From: Apostichopus japonicus
Lineage: Eukaryota; Echinodermata; Holothuroidea; Aspidochirotida; Stichopodidae
Assembly: GCF_037975245.1 (NCBI RefSeq)
Contig: NC_092574.1
Span: forward strand, 15,449,713-15,513,712
Reading direction: 5' to 3'
DNA length: 64,000 nt
Below, in pieces: positions 58,200 through 64,000 of this stretch (the first letter of the stretch is position 1; every line of letters begins with the position of its first letter). The notes under the pieces are model-generated. The model saw only the letters and a list, made by a program, of their open reading frames with translations. It did not search any database and was not told the DNA's origin. The position numbers and the translations under genes are program-made.

Positions 58200-60340
58200 C
58201 ATGTGTATTGCACAGGGGATAAAAGCATTTCGGTGCCCATGTTGGTTTTGAGACACGGGAGTCTCAGCCTGCCAATTCCTCTATTTATTTGCCATATTAT
58301 GAAGTAGATCACGAAAAGGATGGCTGAGTAGAATCATCACATATGGAGTGTAACTTGGATTGTACGAGGCACTGGTAAATCGAGTCGTCTAAAGGCTGAG
58401 AAAACCCAAACCACTATTTCCGCTTTCTTTACAATACCATCAACTCGATTCTTTACAGTTATATTGACGTTGCCATGCCAACAGATCAAGCAGTAACGCA
58501 AAACCATTTGGTAAGTGTACAGTACCATTATGGAAAATACCTAAAATTTCAGGATGAACATTAAAACTGACATTTACGGAGACAGTATAATCTAGGATTT
58601 AACTTTTTAACCAAAACATCAACATTTACCCCCCCCCCCTTCATGTCAATTTGTCGTTCAATACTACCCCAAGATGTTTATATGAATGAACACGATCGAC
58701 TGCAGCCCCATTGATAGTGACAAGTGGTGGACTGAGAAATGGTTTTATGATGGAAGTCAACTAGCATTTCTTTAGTCTTAGAAACAGTCAGTTGTAGAAA
58801 ATTTAAATCACATTAATTTACAAAAGATTGTAGCTGGCTAAGATATGCAAATTCATCATTTCCATTAATCAAACCAATCATGGCGGTGCTATTCAGCAAC
58901 TTTGATGACTGAGCACCTTTCATATGAAGATATAGCATCATACGTATATAAATTATATACATATGATGCTATATCTTCATATGAAAGGTGCTCAGTCATC
59001 AAAGTTGATTATATAATATAATGTCAAAAGAAACGGGGCTATAGAACCGCACGTCGCCTGAGGGGCTCCCCCCGTATTTGAACAAATTTTATCAGAAAGT
59101 CAAGTTGCACTACATTTTACAAATTGAGATCTGTTTTGTAAGGTAGTTTGTGATCCAATGAATTAAACTAGTACGTTGAAAACCTTCATATTGACAAGAT
59201 TGTCGACCAAAATATGAGGTTGTATGGTATTGAAAGCAGATGAAAAAACAAGAAAAAAACATGAACATATAATTTCCTCCGCAAGAAAGTTCTAAATGAG
59301 ACTATACCCTTTCCAAGCTGATTATACGGCTAGATTAGGGATAGTTCGAGTTACATTAATTTACAAAAGATTGTAGCTGGCTAAGATATGCATATTCATC
59401 ATTTCCATTAATCAAACCAGTCACGGCGGTGCTATTCAGCAACTTTGATGACTGAGCACCTTGTCAAAAGAAACAGCGCTATAGAGCTGCGCGTCGCCTG
59501 AGGGGCTACCCCCGTATTTGAACAAATTTTATCAGAAAGTCAAGTTCTGTTTTGTTAGGTAGTTTGTGATCCAATGAATTAGACTAGTACGTTGAAAACC
59601 TTCATATTGACAAGATTGTCGACCAAAATATGAGGTTGTATGGTATTGAAAGCAGATGAAAAATCGAGAAAAAAAAACATGAACAAACAATTTCCTCCGC
59701 AAGAAAGTTCTAAATGAGACTATACCCTTTCCAAGCTGATTATACGGCTAGATTTGGGATAGTTAGAGTTGTAATAGAATTATTGAAAATCAGCGTTAAA
59801 ATATTTGCTAACTGAATTGCAAATTGCTTTTAAAAAAAACGTGGTTAAAGCTTATCTAGTCCAGCAGCCTTTGATGAGTGAAGCCTAGAGTAAATGGCAA
59901 CGAACCTCTCTTTTCAGTAATCGTGACGTCACAATCACACTTTGAAAACAGCTGTTGTAAGTTGTTGCCGTATAGTTTGGACATATATTTGTGTAATTGG
60001 CAAGATTTAGATGTATTACTGCATTCACTCATCAAACGCAGGACTTCCCAAACCCGTTTCGTAGTATTTCCATTAAAATATCCATTAACTTTATTCCTGT
60101 ATATGATGATGCTTCCTCCACTCGTATGACTCTATTGAATTCAGACTGTATTTTGAATCCCTCTCGACCCCACACCACCCCCCTCCCCCACCTCCATTGC
60201 CAAAACGCCCTTTCATCTTGTTGATGACGTCGACTTTCACCCGAGCGTTTCGTAAACCAAGGAATATTGTTGGGAAATATTATTGATCTGCTTGGTTTGG
60301 ATTGTAAGGTCAATGCATAAATTAATATATTCGCTTGCTG
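58200..60340 (-). mobile_element. Degenerate CR1/Rex-like LINE with duplicated reverse-transcriptase core
   Basis: Read on the minus strand from 60340 down, the blocks occur in the order expected of a LINE ORF2. They are FPNNIPWFTKR (about 60250), SSKAAGLDKL (about 59847-59876), FSSAFNTIQPH (about 59640 and again 59240), GAPQATCGSIAPFLL (about 59040-59085, with a decayed copy at about 59480), AMIGLINGNDEFAYLSQ (about 58830-58885), VSKTKEMLVDF (about 58755) and ICWHGN (about 58470). The endonuclease part is absent, so the copy is 5' truncated. Stops and frameshifts break every block, and the F-x-DD catalytic aspartates are lost. The core is duplicated in tandem (58812-59350 and 59354-59767). 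Confidence 0.82.
58897..59007. repeat. Near-perfect hairpin inside the LINE copy
   Basis: Arms 58897-58948 and 58956-59007 are reverse complements over about 52 bases with one mismatch (starting CAACTTTGATGACTGAGCAC). The outer half is LINE sequence also present in the other duplicate at 59437-59460. There it runs directly into GTCAAAAGAAAC, so the inverted arm was added in this copy only. Confidence 0.88.
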
Positions 60341-60950
60341 CTTCGGTCAGTTCATCCAGGTTTCCAGCAGCGTGAAATAAAAAAAACACTTTTCCATCGC
60401 TAGCGTCAAATCCATCTCTTATTTAAAGTTCCATTTCTTGACAGTGGATTTTCTATATTTTGTCACTTTTCTGCCCCCGCCCCCCCCCCAAAGAAAATAG
60501 AGCACAAACTGGGTAAAATTTACAATACCATGTACAGTACAATGTCGTTATATCCAACTATCTATATCCCTTTTAGTATTCATTATCAAATTGATTGGAA
60601 GAGATTTACGGGATGATGAGAGAATTGTTTTCGCCCGTCGTTTCCCATCTCCAGGAAAATTACGAGATTTTTTCAATTGTTACATAAATTTGAATCTGGC
60701 GCTCCCATGAGAAATTACCGACTGGGATATTAAGTAACAAACAAGGCAAACCAAGTGCGGATGGATTTGCTTTCAATTTAAAAGATTACGGCACCGTAAA
60801 AGGGTCAGTTTATTGTGAAATAGGTTTATTTGTTTATGTCATCTTTGACATATTCCTTCGGTTTCTAATACCGAATGACTAGTTTTTGGTTTCGATGAAA
60901 TCGTAACCTATGCATTCATGCAGGCGGAGAGGGTGTGTGTGTATGTGACG
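60341..60950. other. Intergenic, nothing recognised
   Basis: A C-rich run at about 60474-60490 is the only notable feature. Confidence 0.5.
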
Positions 60951-60954
60951 CTCA

Positions 60955-61680
60955 ATTGCTTGTAAACACGGTATCTCAAGAAGTTAAAGTTGGATGAACT
61001 TCAAACTTGGAATGTGGGTAGACCTTAGTAAGTAGATGATCCCGATTGTTTTTCATGGAGTTCAAATGTCATTTGAGGTCAAAGTCTGAAAACCTTGTAA
61101 GCACAATATCTCAAGGAGTAAAAGTTTTTGGAATTTCAAACTTAGTATATGGGTAGCCCTTAGTGAGTAGATGCTCTTTATTTTTTTCATGGAGGTTAAA
61201 GGTCATTTGGGAGGTCACCAGAGGTCATAGGTGGAAAAAATTGTAAACACGGTATCTCAAGAAGTAAGATGCTCTAACTTGAAAATTAGAATGTGGATTG
61301 ACCTAGGATAACAGATGATCCCAACTCTTTTTCATGGAGGTCAAAGGTCATTTAGGGTCACCAGAGGTCAAAAGTTAAAAAAATTGTAAACACGATATCT
61401 CAAGAAGTAAAAGATGCTTGAACTCTAAACTTAGTGTGTTGATAGCCCTTGGTGAGCAGGTGATACCTATGGTTTTTCATGGGAGCCAAAGGTCATTTGA
61501 GGTCACCACAGGTCAAAAGCTGAAAACCATGTAAACACGATATCTCAAATAGTAAAGCTGACTTGAGCTTTAAACATTGTATGTTGGTAACTCTTAGTGA
61601 TTAGATGATCCCTGTCATTTTTCATGGAGGTCAAAGGTCATTTGGGGTCACCAGAGGTCAAAGGCTGAAAACAATAACTC
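60955..61680 (+). repeat. About 143-bp tandem repeat carrying AGGTCA direct repeats
   Basis: Five units: GTAAACACGGTATCTCAAGA or variants near 60962, 61097, 61242, 61386 and 61531, each followed by AAACTTAG-like and CTTAGTGAGTAGATGAT words. Each ends in a block such as TGGAGGTCAAAGGTCATTTG, then GGTCACCAGAGGTCAAA. Two blocks contain a perfect AGGTCA-A-AGGTCA (61338-61350, 61628-61640); others have one or two changes. AGGTCA repeats spaced by one base (DR1) are binding sites of RXR, HNF4 and COUP-TF-type nuclear receptors. No evidence of function beyond the sequence. Confidence 0.85.
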
Positions 61681-62366
61681 CCATTGACAGGGTCCAACAT
61701 GTTTTTTTTTTTTAATAAATATGCTCATTTTAGGAGATACAAGGCAAAGAAAAAATGTTTTTTGTCAATATTTTAATATATGATAGAGCTCTGTGTTCCT
61801 ACGTTGCTGAACATATTTACCCTGGGAATATGAAATGGAGATATGTTACCACATGGTATAAGACAAGAGTGTAAAATTATTAAAATCTGTAAAATAAAAT
61901 AAAATGCATTTTATGCCACCAGTTCTGCCATAGACTTGTGAACATCTTGTAATAAACACTCGCCAAGTCGCCATACACAATAATTTGACCACGTGTTTCA
62001 TGTCTGTGTAGTTGGCTTCCTGCTTTCATTGTTTCCAAACCATGTACTAATATCCACACTTTATAAGTCATCAATATATGAGGTTGTATAGTCCGCATTC
62101 ATAGGCTATCGATAAAACCTCATAATTATGAGCATCAGAAAATTGTCTCTTGATCTGCAACATGCCGACCTGTGTTTTAGCCTAATTCTGACGGAATCAG
62201 TTTGCAAATAAGTAAGTGTTAATTGAATGCACGGCCTGGCGGTGTTATCATGTTTAAACTAATGAGAGTTTGATATTAACCTATCCAATTTAATATGCAA
62301 TGACAGAATTTGAAGAAAAAGCAAAAAGCAGAATAAAGAGGAATAATATGGGCAATTCAAATTCAC
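61681..62366. other. Intergenic, nothing recognised
   Basis: A T-run at about 61702-61713. The rest is AT-rich with no homologous frame. Confidence 0.45.
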
Positions 62367-62500
62367 CATTAAAGAGCCTGACAAGTTCCTCGTTGAAATC
62401 GCCTCTCCTCCATGGCTTTGGCCTCAAACTTCTTCTCCAAAAAGCTGAGTGCATCTTTCGTCCTGACATCTCTGTTCAGGCAGAGGGCACGGTTGTAGTC
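62367..62500 (-). CDS. Possible internal exon of an unidentified gene, frameshifted
   Basis: After an acceptor-like TTTGTACTTTATCAG (AG at 62501-62502) the minus strand reads DYNRALCLNRDVRTKDALSF, LEKKFEAKAMEE. One base out of frame it then reads GDFNEELVRLFN up to a donor-like G|GTGAAT. A DYNRAL-x-LN segment resembles the second helix of a tetratricopeptide repeat, but I cannot name the protein. The frame change near 62405 could be a sequence error, an assembly error or a pseudogene lesion. In the unshifted frame a TAA follows at 62369-62371. No neighbouring exon was recognised upstream to the window end. Confidence 0.4.
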
Positions 62501-63702
62501 CTGATAAAGTACAAATTAGTCATGTGATTTCTACAAGGATGATATCATTCTTACTGTTACAAATAATTACTCAACAATCTCACATTTAATAAGCAATTTT
62601 AGCTTTAAATTAAATTAACGTTATGTGTTTAATTGCCCAACATTCTCACCTTTAATGACCAATTTTTGCTTTATATTTAATTTATGGTATGTGTTTGCAG
62701 TGTCTGTCAGTTTTGTCTTTTATTTGTCACTCAATCTTTTGTTGCTAAAACCAAAAATGCAAATTTAACTCGACATGCATGCACATACAGTACATATTAA
62801 TGCTGTTACATACATGTATGACATATAGCTTTAGGAAAAATAAAACATCCTTGACCATCCCCATGGTCACCCCCCCTGCCCCCTTAAACAGATATGTCTT
62901 TTCAGTCACTGAGAATACTAACTGGAATAAGGTTTGCGCTAAAATGAGCCAAACCCTGGCCAGCCCCTTCTGGAAAATAAATTGTGTAGGAGTGGGTGAG
63001 TGTATTTCCTTCATGTTAGTAGGTATATATAACACTGACATTAGCTCACATTCAACACAAAAACCCCAAAGTTGCTTCACACAGAGTTCACTGTTGTGAT
63101 CATATTCCCCATGCAATGTTAAAATGTGAAAATAACGTTCATATCCACTTAACATTTATGCAAGTAATTGCTACCTATCCCAGATGGTTATGTTGATTAA
63201 AAATAATGTGGATGTGCCTATTTGAAACATATTTTGGGTAAAAAGTGTCAATTATGCTTGCTTACATATATTCAACACATTATATTCAACACATTACCCC
63301 AGACCCCCTAGAGCGCCTTCGATGCATGCATGCCCTCCCAGTATCATCATGTTATAATCCATCAACCACATATCAGAGCCTAGCTTTTTTAACATCCGGC
63401 CAGCCAACAAGCTGGCATTGGGCCCTAAGTCCCCTTCACAGCCCACCCATTCAGTTCATTGGGTGCCCCCACTAGGTCCCTTTTTGGCATGTAAATTTAC
63501 AATTAATAATAATAACACAAACCTAGCAATTCATATTTATTCCTACCTTTCCCATAGGATTTCCCTCAATATATAGGCTACGGCTACCATCAGAACATCC
63601 TAGCGTGCTTTTATGTCTGGTTATTGAGGTAGCAATTACTATATATCTACAAGTACACCTGCTAGTTGTATTTAACACAAATTTGCCAAGCCACACCCCA
63701 AC
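62501..63702. other. Intergenic or intronic, nothing recognised
   Basis: If the 62.4-kb exon is real, this is its upstream intron. The stretch 63300-63475 is GC-richer and reads open in one plus frame, but without a recognisable family. Overlapping open frames at 62745-63155 lack motifs. Confidence 0.4.
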
Positions 63703-63735
63703 CGATGGTGGCGCTCCGCTTTAATCGATAGTAAT
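63703..63735 (-). repeat. Dispersed repeat family A, short inverted fragment
   Basis: CCAACCGATGGTGGCGCTCC is the inverse of the family A module. Confidence 0.6.
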
Positions 63736-63961
63736 AGGGTCAAGTCCGTTCCCTCAGAGCAACTTCGGTCTCCCTATCTTGAAAATCGACCATGCAACAT
63801 GACCTTATAAGTTACAACCATTCAGCTTCTTATCAAATGTGCATGTGAGGCTGCTTTGATTACTGTCAGTATATGACTACCTTCCACTGCCAAGGCAATA
63901 TATTATTAATTCTGAGCTCCTGTTGTCAAGACAACTGACGAATGTACCGCAAGTACTACCA

Positions 63962-64000
63962 TAGGCGTACGAGGCGGGGGGGGGGCAGACTGCCCCCCCA
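63962..64000 (-). repeat. Dispersed repeat family B terminus at window end
   Basis: ATAGGCGTACGAGGCGGGG followed by GGCAGACTGCCCCCC is the inverse of 645-689. The element continues beyond the window. Confidence 0.65.

Noticed and set aside
62745-63155. 136-codon minus open frame
   Set aside because: No recognisable domain; overlaps open frames on the other strand; composition like surrounding AT-rich DNA.

Overview
The window looks like AT-rich, low-gene-density DNA from a marine invertebrate deuterostome; an echinoderm is my best guess. The basis is three tandem single-exon rhodopsin-class receptors of the kind expanded in ambulacrarians, introns with GT/AG borders, degraded non-LTR retrotransposons, hAT-type non-autonomous elements, long (TA)n and poly-G tracts, and many tandem repeats. 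The species call is inference. No bacterial, phage or organellar gene was seen, and genes have no operon logic.

Layout. 1-16.6 kb has no recognisable host gene. It holds dispersed repeat fragments, a near-perfect 68-bp-arm hairpin (448-640), an inverted-repeat element (about 4490-4990), microsatellites and a complete hAT-type element with a perfect 8-bp target duplication (12922-14161). 16.6-31 kb carries three intronless class A GPCR genes on the minus strand (16638-17750, 21419-22528, 29859-30938). The first and third align without gaps over about 340 residues at about 65% identity; the second is a divergent sister. Between them lie a second hAT-type element (18701-19042), a repeat upstream of the first receptor that matches 4490-4990, and a 40-bp tandem array with 120-bp higher-order structure (27855-28215).

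31-38 kb is repeat-rich: a LINE reverse-transcriptase tail (32770-32895), an eight-copy, about 182-bp satellite (34905-36270) and arrays of a short palindrome (36800-37565). 38-50 kb holds remains of two conserved genes on the plus strand. Exon fragments of an ABCC (MRP) transporter nucleotide-binding domain occur three times, interleaved with a 70-bp minisatellite; the third is cut by a 4.6-kb degenerate Jockey-superfamily-like LINE (43219-47837). The last two coding exons of SRP68, a signal recognition particle subunit, follow (48070-48148, 49344-49642), with an in-frame TAG in the last one.

51.4-54.3 kb is a tandem array of about 161-bp units, each with a tRNA-Ser-like body on the minus strand: A box, serine-type anticodon loop, long variable arm, B box and oligo-T. 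54.9-58 kb is nested repeats and a 106-base homopurine run. 58.2-60.3 kb is a minus-strand CR1/Rex-like LINE with an internal duplication of its reverse-transcriptase core. 60.95-61.68 kb is a 143-bp tandem repeat carrying AGGTCA direct repeats. 62.4 kb has one possible exon of an unidentified gene. The last kilobase is repeats.

The receptors are likely functional genes that work independently of the rest. The ABCC pieces are broken, SRP68 may be a genuine gene end or a decayed copy, and everything else is mobile or tandem repetitive DNA. The most unusual structure is the serine-tRNA-like array.
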